64,000 nucleotides of DNA from Antedon mediterranea. Its lineage: Eukaryota > Echinodermata > Crinoidea > Comatulida > Antedonidae. A program made the position numbers and the translations under genes. How positions within the stretch are numbered: the first letter of the stretch is position 1; every line of letters starts with the position of its first letter. Shown piece after piece: positions 1 through 13,600 of the stretch. A model generated the notes under the pieces. The model made no database searches and had not been told where the DNA came from. It saw nothing but the letters and a program-made list of their open reading frames with translations. The stretch spans positions 2,420,001 through 2,484,000 of the forward strand of contig NC_092679.1 of the NCBI RefSeq assembly GCF_964355755.1, read 5' to 3'.

Positions 1-1535
1 CAAATGTCAAGGTAGGTCACACATTGGTTTGTAGAGGTCGTTTTATTACGTCATATTTCTCTTTTTTGATTAATAATTTTTTTCACAATATGTTTTTTCC
101 ATTCTTTAAAATATTATACAGTATAGAACCCCTATCAAGGGACACTTTTGGACCAGACAAGGTGTCCCCTTCTGAGGGGTGTCCCCTGAACATTTGCCGG
201 ACGCAAACAATATTACCCCTCGTTCATTTCACGGTGAATTATCGCCTTAATAGGTATTTCCAGTGAATATCGTTGTCCCAAAAGACATTTATGCTTCGGT
301 GATGACTTTACATAATAGGCCTATGTATTATTAGAATGATTTTGTGACTGTGTAATTTGGTAGTAGTCACTCTCATACCGTAGGCCTACATTTAAAAGTA
401 ACACATCCAAATGCCAACTTCAAGTCAATGGCTACCAGATGTCTCTGTGAGACGGTTATTTGAACCAGTACCAGTACCAGTATAGAAATCTACCGATTTG
501 GTACTTTACCGTGTTCTTTATTGATATGTTATATTTTGTCTTTAATTATGTCTTCCTCGGTAAAGAATCATAATTTCGAGTGAAGATGAAATATATTATT
601 ACAGTTATAATTTAGAGGAGGCGCGACCTAAAAAGAACTTATGCGGCTTTGGGGAGGACAGTTTTGTCACCACCTGTTTAAACAGAATCGTGTTACTTAA
701 TGGCTATTAAAGTAACGTCTTCTCCGAAAGACGGTGCGACATCGACTCTAGTGAGCCGATGAAGAACACCAATCTAGTCTCACCAAACAGTTGTTTTTCA
801 GTATAATTATATAACCAATTGTGGACAATATTTAGTGATAATTTTACGGGATTTGTACGCGCATGTTTTTTTCGATTTGCGACGATCAGGACCATGACAC
901 CATGTTTATTGTGTGTGGGTTTAGTTTGGCATTTTTCGAAAAGATGTCGCTCGCCATCTTCGGACCCAATTTCGTCGATTTCAGGACCAGTTGACACCCA
1001 TGCAGACATGCGTTCTTCAACTTTGGGTGGGGACACAGTAAAAATCGTCGTCGTGAAATAATCGAAATTGGTTTTAGTAGACGAACATTCGGAAATAACG
1101 TAGGCCTAATGTATAATTTACATAAGTCAGGTGGTCCCTATTAATCGTCCCTATTAATTAATTCGTCCCTATTAATGTAATCTCACAGCACCGCTATATT
1201 GATGAGATATGATAATATTATCATTATTAAAGATATATTGTCCCCATGAAAAACATTTTGTTGTTGTTGAGTATGGCATTTTATTGTCACATAATAGTTA
1301 TTCACTTTTTACCTAAAAAAACTGTAATTTAAAGCAAAAAAATAGTCAAATTGGCTGGCAATTTGTTGAATTTAACCGTTTATTTTTTGTCTTTTTTCGG
1401 GTTTTTTCCTATGGAAGTGATTAAATTTGTGAAAACTACACAATGGCCAATGGCAAAGTCTGATTTTATTTATCTTCATTTTTTATGTTTCTGGGGGACA
1501 ATGCATCTTTAATATATTTATTAAAATATTGTTAC
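1..1535. other. Start of EAG intron 3; no exon recognised
   Basis: AT-rich DNA downstream (in gene direction) of coding exon 3. Apart from a MITE-like relic at about 115-300 I see nothing identifiable. A short open frame pair near 707-1061 on both strands matches nothing I know and lacks splice context. Confidence 0.6.
115..300. repeat. MITE-like relic, family E (TATCAAGGGACAC type)
   Basis: Begins near acagtatagaacccctatc and carries repeated GTGTCCCCT blocks. A related block lies at 18,590-18,815 and ends with the inverse of this terminus (gtgttctactgta). The shared arrangement suggests a non-autonomous DNA element; ends are approximate. Confidence 0.5.
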
Positions 1536-1664
1536 CTCGAACACTATCATCTTCAATTGGCTGCTTCAACGCCGTTATATCCTTAAACGTGCATAGAATT
1601 AAAACAACTTGGTCATTCTCGTCCTTGATTGGAGAAATTTGGGTCATGACCCAAAGAGGCGTTC
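1536..1664 (-). CDS. EAG channel coding exon 3 (C-terminal half of PAS domain)
   Basis: The exon is 129 bp. The acceptor ttaatttcag ends at 1665, and the donor gtaaca begins at 1535. It completes codon 104 as Arg (A|GA), giving KNRTPLW across the junction as in vertebrate EAG (KNRTPVW). It continues with [11 protein letters not shown] and [16 protein letters not shown], the end of the PAS domain. The next exon lies outside the window. Confidence 0.95.
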
Positions 1665-4600
1665 CTGAAATTAAGAGTGTACAATAGCTATATAATTTTT
1701 GGGTGAAAGAGAACAATATTCTGGCAATTTTCATAATGATAATAAAATATTTTGTTAAATAATACATTTTCTAAAAAATAGAAGCGAAACTTGAATTGTC
1801 TACACTATCAAACTTTATGTGACAACAAATTGTGATGTGGTCTTATAATATAGACATGATGATGTCATATTACTACCATATTTGGGCATATCACTACCAT
1901 ATTTGGGCACATCACACTTTTTTTGTCAAACTACAATATATAATACTTACTATTTTTCTGGTATAATAATATTTCTGATTGCATTGTTTCGAAGTTTTCC
2001 AAGCATTTTTCGATTTTCTTAATAGTTTCTTTGTCGGTAAGTTCTCCAAACATGAAGCTACAGGAGCAGTTTTGATGCAAGACATCTGCTCGATTGTAGC
2101 CCGAAATCTTACAAAACCCTTCATTTATGTACACTATTGGATAGTCCACCACTTGAATATTTCCAAGTACAAAGCTGCTGTCTGTAAAAAGAAGAAAAAG
2201 AGAACTTAGACCGTTTAGAAATAAATAAATAAAAACGTGAAAGTATATATTGGGTTTTTGTATATAGGGCCCATCATGAATGGCAGAACATAGGCCTGTT
2301 TTTCCACGACGTACGTTTACCAAAAACCACTACACCGGCAACTCGTCTTGTCAAGCCGATGAGGTAATTAGAATAAACAAATAGCAAGGACTATTACGAA
2401 AAGAAAACCTAAAGCTATGTCTACACTAACTATTTTGACCAAAAAAAATGTGTGATGTGCCAAATATGGTAGTGATATGACATCATCATGTCCATATATA
2501 AGCACATCACATTTTTTGGTCACATAAAGTTTGATAGTGTAGACAAGGCTTTAGATATATTAAAAACAATGTGATCTCTATATTTAAAATAGGGCTTAAT
2601 AACACGGTAGTACAGAAGTAATTGAATTACACACGTTTCGTTTATAAAACATCCCAAGCGATAATAATAATAATGAGAGAAAATATTATATACCCTCAAA
2701 TTTTATTTTTCAAATTCTCCATTCTATAAAACAATGTTTATTACCGAGTATCAATTGAATTCATTTTTTATCACCCCATAGGGATTAAATTTGAATTAAT
2801 TTGACAACCTTCGGAATGATATGAACGCGCGATGTAGTATCACCTTCAAATAGGTGTGGATATGGCATAACACGGTCTAATTCCAGTTTGCAATCTATAG
2901 ATAGTAACAATTCTCAAAGCGAGTTATTCCAATTAACAAATTCAAAACTACTACTATACAATAAAGGGCAATTTACACAGACGAGCGGTAACGGTAATAA
3001 AAATATAGAATCTATGTTTATTCCTTCTGACCATTTACACACAACGCGGAGCAGACAGGCGGTTTCCTCTCAGGATAGATACATATTCTATGTGGGACAA
3101 GCTACGCGGTTTCCCGCTTACCGTTACCGCTCGTCTGTGTAAATTGATTGACCTTTAACACTGCTTGTGTCGTTATAACCGGACGAAAACACGAAACGAG
3201 TCTAAAACTGCGTACAATTCTATTTCGGGTCGTCGTCATCGTACGACGACGACAAACAATTATAAATGCAGAATTTTTGCGTCGTCGTTATTAATAAACG
3301 ACGGCAAAAAAAAAACACCGGACACAAGTTTCCTCCATGTCAAACGACAAAAAATGTCGGTGTTGGTTTGATGAACTTTCGCGCCTGACGTCATTTGCTC
3401 AGATATTAAAACCACGTGACATTGGATCATTAAAATGTAAGACATCACCTGCACACAATGTGTAACAATACTACTATAGATTAAACGTATGTGAAGAGGA
3501 TTCATATTTTAGTTTTAAGGTTCACACAAAGTTAACAAAATTATTTTGACATATTTTGTATAAATATGCATTATTTATCATAATTATTTATATTTATTAG
3601 ACCAAGAACTTATATCACAAAATTAAATACATTGAATTCCACTGGGTACTTTCGCATATTTTTGTTGGTAAGTTAATGGTTTCAAATATAAATGCCTGTT
3701 TCTTTAACTAGAAAACATGCTTATATTAGCCTATTTATGTTTTTAAAAAAACAGATATCAGTAATAAATAATAATTTACAACGTGAAAGACCATCACTCA
3801 CAACAGCCGCGGCTCTAATAGGAATTGATACACTTGCTGGCAATATTGACCAGACATTTACAAATGGAACTCACGAAACATAATTATACAAACATTACGT
3901 AATGATTATTAATGACTGCGTTAATAACGTCTCCGATTAACCAACGGCTTTAAATCGCAAGATTTTATCGATCGAGCTTGAGAAGAAATCGAGGTGAGAA
4001 TAAGAAATCTGATGACAAGGCCACGCGCACGTTCACCAACAGTATGGACGTATTTGCTTAGTTAAGTTAATTCTTTAGAAGGGACCGACAATTTTACGCG
4101 CGTGCCTCAATGTTAATGTTTTGTCTTTCATCATCAAGGCATGCGATCGAATTAATTTTTTAAAAGGGACCGACTATTCTACGCGCGCGTGAAATTCATG
4201 ATGGATAATGGCATAGTTTATGTACGCGCGCGCCTTAATGTAGAGTTTTTGTCTTTTATCATCAAGCACATCATCACACCAAACTATGCTACGATAAAAG
4301 AAAAATAACGTCGATTTGTCATAGTCAAAGAGAATCTTAATTAAGAAGTACAGTATCAACACTTAATATGAACTGCCATTTGAATACGTGAGAAAAGATG
4401 ACATGACCTCCGTTCACACTGTATAGTACAGGTACAGAATGAATAACACGAATCGATCTGGCTCGCAACATACGGAAGTGTCAGGATAATTACAGATCGT
4501 TCTGTATAATCCAAATCACGTGTGCCGTGTGAAAACGAACCTTGAGTCAGGGAAAAGAAATAGTTACATAATCATTCTTGTCATGGCTAATACAGTTGAC

Positions 4601-7600
4601 AATACATCAGTGGAAACCACAACGAACAATACATTAACGCGTGCGTACACAAAATGATGAGTATACGCAATTGTGTCGAGTGTCTGTTGTTGTTACCAGG
4701 GCACGATACGCGTGCCATACAAAATAGAGATTACGACAACGATTAAAAATGAACGTTGGCAACCCTGTTAGTCTATGCATTTTGTTCTCCATTTTGCTAA
4801 TCAGCGAAGCTTCCAAACACATGCTGACATAGCCCGTTATTTAAATAATAACATTGGTAATGAATAATGTTAAGAGTAATGTAAATTTGAGTGTTCTTTA
4901 GAAGTCTTCAGAATGACACTTAATCAAGGTGTAAGAAGCGAGAAGATTAAAATCAATTTATTGTAAACAATGACAGGCTAATTGGTAAATGTTCACTAAA
5001 ACGTTCGCTTTCTAATTAGGCCTAGTGAATATATCAGACAGGCGTCTGTCCGGTCATTTAGGAGGCCTTGTTAGGATATTGAGTGGTTTAGTCTAGTAGG
5101 CAATCGTTCATTCCGAAAGAAAGAAACTACATTAAGAAGAATTTGATTTAACGTAGCCTAGAGTAAAATACACAAATCATAAATTATATTATATCCTCGA
5201 ACAAGCGGAACGTTAACGCGCGCGTGCATAAGTACGGTACGATGTACCGTACTTATGCACGCGCGCGCGTTAATGTTTTTGGTGGAATAACGTGACGTCG
5301 ATGATGTTGTAATTGTAGCCTGTAGTGTAGTCTTATGATGTACATTTTAGGAGGAATCATACAGTCTAACATTTGTTCATTTGTAAAAAAACAAATTGAA
5401 AGCAATAATGGCCGCCAGCGGTGTAGACTAAACCTAGGCTTATATCAGTATTCTTGCGTATAAATAATAATAATCGCGACGACGGCTGGATGGGACGATT
5501 TTCCGGCGTTTGTGTTTGACGTCGCGGTGTTCTCAATACGTGAAAACTGCTCATGCGCACGTAAGCGCTTCAGGTTAAATGTAACATACTGTTTGGATGT
5601 GCGCAGTTTGTAATACTGATTAATCAATCAATTTAAGCCTTCTGTGAATGTTTGCGTAAACTGCGTTGGAAGTAATACGCCATACATTATGTACGCGAAT
5701 TGGTTAACTTCAAGACCCACAACCGGCGACAAGATTTAAAGTCTGCCTTAACAGCTTATGACGTCACATTCCAAGAACGAAGTCGATAATTCTTATATAA
5801 AGCAATAATCTTGTTGATAGCTGTAATACTTCTTAATGATAGTATAAAAGAACACTTTATCACCATTAAGTCGTCGTCGTCGTCCTAAGGTTAAGGTAAC
5901 TAATTATCCAATGTTATAAAGTGACTTCGATGCATCGCGTTGCGCTTGGCATTGTAAACGTTCAAACGAGTGGTAATGGTAAGCGAAAACCGCGTAGCTT
6001 GTTCCACGTAGAATCTGTTTCTATCCTGAGCGGAAACCGCCCATCCGCTCCGCGCGGTGTGTGTAAATGTTCATAAGGAATAACATAGATTATATTACCG
6101 TTATCGCTCGTCTGTGTAAATTGGCCTTTACGCGTCACCTAACCACTGGTCGACTTTTCGAAGATCCAGGTTGAGGGGGGGGGGGGGTGGCGGGTTTAAG
6201 GATTGGGTACCTACATTTTGGAAATTATATTTCAAAGGTTAGGACACTATGTTACCTATTTCAAAATCCAGTCATGCGTATTGTATCGTACAATTTTTGA
6301 AATATTCCTAAATTCACTGCACCCAAACAACATGGTATATATTCTTTAATTATTACTATTGTTTCCAAATTATTACTGTTGTTTCCAAATTATTACTTTT
6401 GTTCCTAAATTTTGATCAATGTTGGTCAATATTATGACTGAATAATATTTTAATTCAATAATTTTATGGTACGCCATCCGAAATGAAATTATCTATGAAA
6501 TGATTAATATTCGTAATCACGCTCACTGTGGTGTTTGTTTATGGTTGCTATGGAAAATAATAAAGGATGTGTGTTTTCATTCTTCTTCTTGGAAATTACA
6601 CAATGTCAAAACAAAATTAAGATTAGCATAGTTAAAAACATAACGTGTAAGACAGCCTTTAGGATACGTTTTCGAATTCGTATTCCACTAATATGGCGTG
6701 TAAAAAGTGGCATTAATCACTGTTGTAATGCAAATATGTTTATAGACGATTTTTTTTTTATAAAGCTCTGTCTACACTATCAAACTTTATGTGTCAAAAA
6801 AATGTGATGTGCCCATATATACCATGATGATGTCCTATCAACACCATATTTAGGTAGTGTAGACAGAGCTTTAGACACTTGATTATCATACAGAAAGACT
6901 CGGGTTCAATTCCTGATAGAACTCAGCTGTACTAGTCCCCCTACCACATAATACCGAAGGATACAGTAGGACAATTAGGCCTAACTCCTATACTAACAGC
7001 TCAATCCCCTACAATGTATGGAACGCCGTGTACGCAACATTTCGATGACGTGAATTTAATGACGCAATATGTGAATGAAATGTTTTGAATGAAATGCTTT
7101 GAGTGAAATGGCGTTCCATAGTTCAAAGTCATTTTCAATCAAATTATAATTTTTTAATATAATTAAATATTAATTAATTAATTTAATTAAATTAGAATTA
7201 ATAAAAAACTGTTTCTCATTTGGTTCTTAGAAAGTTTATTCAAAAAAAAAAAAAAAAAGACCAAATATAATCAATATCATAATGACAATATAAGTAAATT
7301 CTTAGTAATACGTTTTAGATGTTTATATTATTGTGTCTATTTGTGCATCTAGACGTTAAGAGTTCAAAATGTAGGTTTAATTGTTAAAGTTCATTTTATA
7401 AACATATGACATATATTAATAGAACTGATCGAATATTCATTAAAACACATGCAAATTTTATTATCTTTGAAATGTAGGCCTGAGTTGTGTGCAAAGCATT
7501 TCTAGAGTAAATAATGTAGGCCTAAGTGTTATAGTTCATCATAATGAACATTCGGCGTTATTGAGTACCTTATTCATTACAAACACATTAATATATGTTT

Positions 7601-10600
7601 TTGAATGTTAAGCATGCAACATTTATATTCATTATGAATGTAAGTTGTGTTATACGTGTTTACATTACATTTTCCATAGCAGTCACCAAGTTGTGGCTTT
7701 TAAAAGAAGCCAGCTTGGAGGCGTAGATTTTGAAGTGGAGACCACATTATAAGTCCAGAATTCAGTTAGTGCATTTACAGATATTAAACTTAAGTCCGTC
7801 CAATCTATACACCGAATTAATACGGCCTAAAATACTATACATTATTGTAGGTCATTGGCTGTAGTCTTCTTTTAGTCGTTTCTTCGGAAGCAAGGCTACT
7901 AAAGCTTGGTTTCCACTAGAACGTAACGCAAGGACGTAAACGCAACGCAGGCGTTTTAACCAATGACAAGCGAAGTTATAGACAGTTAGCAATCACAAGC
8001 GAATAAGCCATAAGCCTTGTCATTGGTTAAAACGCTTGCGTTGCGTTTGCGTCCTTGCGTTACGTTCTAGTGGGAACCAAGCTTAAATCGTGGTTCCCAC
8101 TAGCGACGCAACGCAAGTGAATTGACCAATCACAACCGTTAATTCGGAATTCTGTTTATTCGGAATTCTGTTTAATATTCGGAACTCCGTTAATTCGAAA
8201 CTCCATTAATTTGGAATTCCGTTTATTCGTTTACCGGAATTTACGTTAATTTAGAACTCCGTTAATTCTGAATTTCGGTAATTCGGAATTCCGGCATATG
8301 CTATAGTCATTTACCGAAATACTAGAATATCTAAATCTGAACATTCAAAAGGAAAAGATTGTATCGTTTATCAATCTCTTCAATTTAATGATTATTGAGA
8401 GAGTGATTCAAAATACATTGCTACGTATCAATAGTTTATAGTCAGCACATTGTAGCTTTGATAAACTGGCCAACATTTAAAACAATGAACATTAAGTGTA
8501 TGGATCTTATTTTGTGAAGTTAGTGAAGTAAATTGCATCACACATAAAGCAGATTAATAGTTATCACAGTATGTGAACCGTGTCAATTTGCAATTTTAAA
8601 ACGTGCTGGAATATTTTATTTCAATTATTGTTGAAAGTAATTACTTTCTCCAAGTTTAGTGATATGTTTATATATATTTAGTCTCGTATTTCAGGTGTGA
8701 CATCATCATTTAATCAGGCATCCCATATTGGTATAGAGATTGGAAACCGTGGTCCCCCACCCCCGTCGTCTTAGGCCTACCCCTACCATCTTAGTCTTAC
8801 CCTTCCCATCTAAGAAGACATACCCCTTCCATCTTAGGCCTACCCCTCCCATCTTAGGCCTACCCCTCCCATATTCCAAACCCTATAATAAAATGCCACA
8901 TGATGAATTCTCCAAGACAATACGTTATGCCTATACATAATTATCAAACACCAAACAAACGAACAGAAACATTTTCCACAATATCGATATTAAATTGGTA
9001 CGGTACTGTTTCTACCAAACTCGCGCGTACAAAAAATGGTACTCTTATTACAACATTTCAACGGGCGACAAACATAACAGATTATCTTTCATAATCTTGA
9101 AATCATTCCTATGTGTAAATGTAATTATCCGTGTTTTGTATGCATGCTTATATATTTATGAACCACCTAAAATGAGATGTTGATTGGGTTTGACCTTGTC
9201 AACTGTGTAGATAATTTTCTTATCGCTTTATAGACACATTATGTTGACATTGGTAATACTTAATTTGTAATAGGCATAAATAATTTTTCTATAATGAAAT
9301 AGACCTAAGAAATATTGTTTCACAATTTCAATATTAGTTTTACTTATCTATCAAATTGTAGGCCTACTTTAAAACTATGTTATGCCTTATCTGATTGAGA
9401 GGGTGTAGTTCTTTTTAAATCATAACGATTAAATATGTTTTATCATTTAAATCGATTTTGTTTGCGCCTAAAGTTCTTACCTTTAAATTGTAGCGATATA
9501 ATTCACTCTTATAGTTCACAGGTTTGTATTATCATTAATATTTCCCAACACTTTCTTACAAATCCGTCAGTTTTTATCCAAAAAATATGTATATAACATG
9601 TGTGAGGCTGGCCGTGTCCCTCGAAATAACCAACATTTGCAACCAGTATTCAGAATAAAACACAAATGACGGACATATTTTATGAGATTATGGTAGCTCC
9701 GGGATTTAATTAATTTCTTATTGGATTCGAAAATAGAGACAGGAAAATCAGTTTTTCTTAAAAATGATGTTTTAGAGGATAATTTCGCTTAGCAAATCCA
9801 ATTATGAGACTCGTGGGTAAACAGTCTAATATGAAAAGACACCAAAGAAAGAAGATTAGATGTTTGTTTCATCTGCGTTCTTTATAACATAAAAAAATAG
9901 ACAGGCCTAACAGAATCCTTCAAAAGAATTTATCATATTTTTTATAATTTGTCATAAAACTCCCGACAATCATGTCGTCACCAACTTCATGTCGAAATAA
10001 CAACAAAAGTCATGCATCATTGAATGTATGCAAGAAGGGCTTAATGCAATACTGTTAGTAGTGACACCACCGCGGAAATTCAACGCGCGCGTATCAATGC
10101 GGTACTGTTACTATCAATGTTTCAACGCTCGCGTACCAATTCGGTACTGTTACTATCAATGTTTCAACGCGCGCGTACTAAAGCGGTACTGTTACTATCA
10201 ATGCTTCAACGCGCGCGTACTAAAAAGGTACTGTTACTATCAATGTTTCAACGCGCGCGTACATAAAATGGTACTTTTATTACAACGTTTCAACGCGCGA
10301 GTCAATGTATAAGTTTTATCTTTCATATTTAAAGTTTTAAAATAAATTAAATATCTTTATATTAAAACTGAAATTATTGTTATTTTGAATTCGATTTAAT
10401 AATAAAAACCTAAACGTATCAAAACAGTTAAAATACAATGTTATAAACTTATAGAATTGTTTACAATTTTCATTAATTAATTTATTCTCTAACGCGTAAA
10501 TTTAACCATTCGAAAATAGTATTCGTATTAATAATTAAATAATTCGTTCCACGAATTCCAGAATATTCCTTCTTTTTGCAAAATTATTCATTAATCACTT

Positions 10601-13600
10601 TTAGCAGTTTTAGTAATTTATTTTTTATCGACCTGATTTTGTTATAATAAATTATAATTTAACAACTCGTGCGACGAGTGATGTACACACTATACGCAAT
10701 TATTCACTCTGATAATATATATCAAAGTAAATTTCAATTGGATGAAAATTAATAGAAAGATGCACCAAAATGCACTCGTGTATATCAATAACAATTCTAT
10801 AATTGTTTTTCATTTTTATGCTTGAGGTGTGTCTGTATAATAATGTAATAAATCTGGAATCATTGTGAAGCATTAACTCCTCTATCTAACAATATCTATC
10901 TCTTCTATCGAAAATCAGAAATTAGGGCGATATCATGCACACATTTTCAGTTATAATAATAATAATAATAATGATACTATATTATTTGTCTTTCAATTCA
11001 ATTCAAGTAAACATTTATTTCTTTCAAAATGAGATTAGGCCTAACGATAAAAAATATTTCTTTCAATTTACAAATAAATTATGAGATTAAAACATTTAAA
11101 AGATTTAAAAGATTCTTGGTACTGTATCAATAATCAGTATCATAGTCAAATTCTGTAATACAATGTCACATGTATCACATGTGACGCCTGTATCTTGGCG
11201 ATAAGCATAAACTAACTCTTATATTAACGGTGTCACATGTGAGGTGTATTACAGAATTGTTCTATGATACTGTACAGATAATATGTGGAGATATAGCAAG
11301 GAGAATCGGGTGAAAATAAATACAATAATATTAATGTATAATACAATTGTGTATTTCTGCATAAACTGGAAACGCTCTGTTGGCGAAGCGTTGTAATGTC
11401 ATGTTAGCCTTTTTACGCTCTATGCACCACAAATGTTACCATTAGACAATGTATTACTTTCTTTCTATAATAAAACAAATCGTGTTTTCAGTGTGAAACC
11501 AAGCTTATGGATTATATCTAAATCCTGTGGGATTATCCGACTGATCAAGTCAGTACATTTAGAAGGGATTAAGGTTGACGTAATGTCGTTCTTCTGAACC
11601 TGAAGGGACTATACTGAGCCTAATAGATGGACATAGCGTAACAATCTTGTAATTTATATAGTGTATAACCCACAGCATAGCATTGTTATGAGACATATGA
11701 AAGTACTGTTGGTAAATCCGATCGGCTTTCGAAGACTTAGCAGCGAAAAGCAAGAGATTTTAAAACAGTAATTACTTTATCAAGTTTTCATCCGAATTGT
11801 AAAATTTATTTATAGATAAAGTAAGGAAGCTATTGAATGTATACTTCAAGCTCTATCTACACTATCAAACTAGTTTGACAAAATGTGATGTACCCAATTA
11901 TGGTACTGATATGGCCAAATAGGGTAGTGATATGACATCGTCATGTCCATATATGGGCACATAACATTTTTTGTCATAAAGTTTGATAGTGTAGACAGCT
12001 TTATATAGTTTGCTTATTTTTAGTTAAATTACGTAATATATTAAAGACGACACGAGAGAAAAGATATTTGTCAACAACTGCCAACATCAATAACGTCAAC
12101 AATAATGACAATGATAAAATAAGAAATAAGGTTTAAATAAAATAGATTGTTTAATGGAGCGCTATTATAGTGAAATCAGGACAACGATACAGATAGCAAT
12201 CACGTTAACTCTGCCGATAGCAATTACGTTAACGATATCGATAGCAACCACGTTATCGATCCCGATGGTAATCACGTTAACGATACCGATAGCAATAACG
12301 TTAACGATACCAATCGCAATTAAAATACCGATAGTAATCACGTTAACGATACCAATCGCAATTACGTTACCGATATCAATCGCAATTACGTTCTCGACGT
12401 TATCGATACCGATAGTAATAACGTTAACGATTTCAATCGCAATTACGTTATCAATACGGATAGCGATCACGTTAGCCAATCGTAATCGTAATTATTATAT
12501 TGCATTGGTTTGAAATTTTTTAAATTTTATTTATTTTTTTCAAATTGCAACAAGTACTGTATACAGTTTGATCAATAACCTTGTAATAGACGCATCATAA
12601 CTCCGTAAGAAAGAGGAACAATAGACTAAATTAAGTATACTTAACCAGTATATGTATGTAAATAAAAGAAAAATACTATTGATAAATCGTAGAAATTGGA
12701 GGTTCTATAAGATACTGACGACAGAAATGAAATCGTGTTCGAGGCAACGATTATAAAATAAAGTGTAATCGCTCTATTTAAATCACGTCTACCGAAATGC
12801 CTGTTGGTTTAAAATGTGTTGGAGGCAACGATAGGAATAAAGTACCGTAGCCATTCGTTATATAATCACGTTTTGTAAAGACCGAACCGAAATCGTGTTG
12901 GTTTTTTTCCAGGCAGACGATAGCAATGAAGTGTATTTATTCGTTATAATCACGCGCCATAACCAATTAGCATCTTCACGACCTCCCTTCGGGAACCGTA
13001 TTCGTATTCGTCCGGGATTTAGTTTTAACTTCAACTTTCGCTACCGAGGCTTTTTGAGACGTCGTCCGTGGTAGCAAGTGACGTCAATGTGTTTCCATGG
13101 AAACGCAGTCAATAAGTAAACCTGATGGAAATCCAGCACAATTATTATTATTATCGAATGGAACTAGAAAGCAAATACATGTACGTTAGATCAATGTAAT
13201 TCATTACTTACTTTGTGAATGGTCCTGGTAAGGTATCATTATCAGACTCTGCTGAATCTAATAAATAATTATGTAATATTGCTCAACTGCCACTGCAGTG
13301 GCATTCCAGTATTTTCATCATCATCATCATCTACGTTTGTCATTTAAGACAGGTATAATGTAATTGAACTAATGATACAAATTCAACAATAAAGCTTTTA
13401 TTTTTTTCAGGTTGTACATACTGTAACGAAACTAATTATCGATGTTCGCGCTAAATGAATATCCAACATTTTCTAAAATGTTGTGGGGAGCCGTCTCTGT
13501 GTAGTGCGAATCGAAATCAAACTACAGTATCCAATGTCGTCGTAAAAGAAATATTAATATTAATATATAAAATAATATAGTACAATGTAGTAATTAAAGT

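Noticed and set aside
707-1061. Overlapping frames on both strands (109 and 80 codons)
   Set aside because: I considered the next EAG exon or a transposon fragment; the peptides match neither EAG residues after the PAS domain nor any family I know, and splice sites are absent.
6873-6925. A functional tRNA gene
   Set aside because: Only the T arm pairs properly; the anticodon stem and acceptor stem do not, so at most a SINE relic is listed.
10028-10312. 14-residue repeat protein (FNARV..RYCYYQC)
   Set aside because: Follows the 42-bp CG-core minisatellite exactly.
12154-12513. Open frames on both strands with 8-residue repeats
   Set aside because: A 24-bp tandem repeat lacking stops; no homology and both strands equally open.
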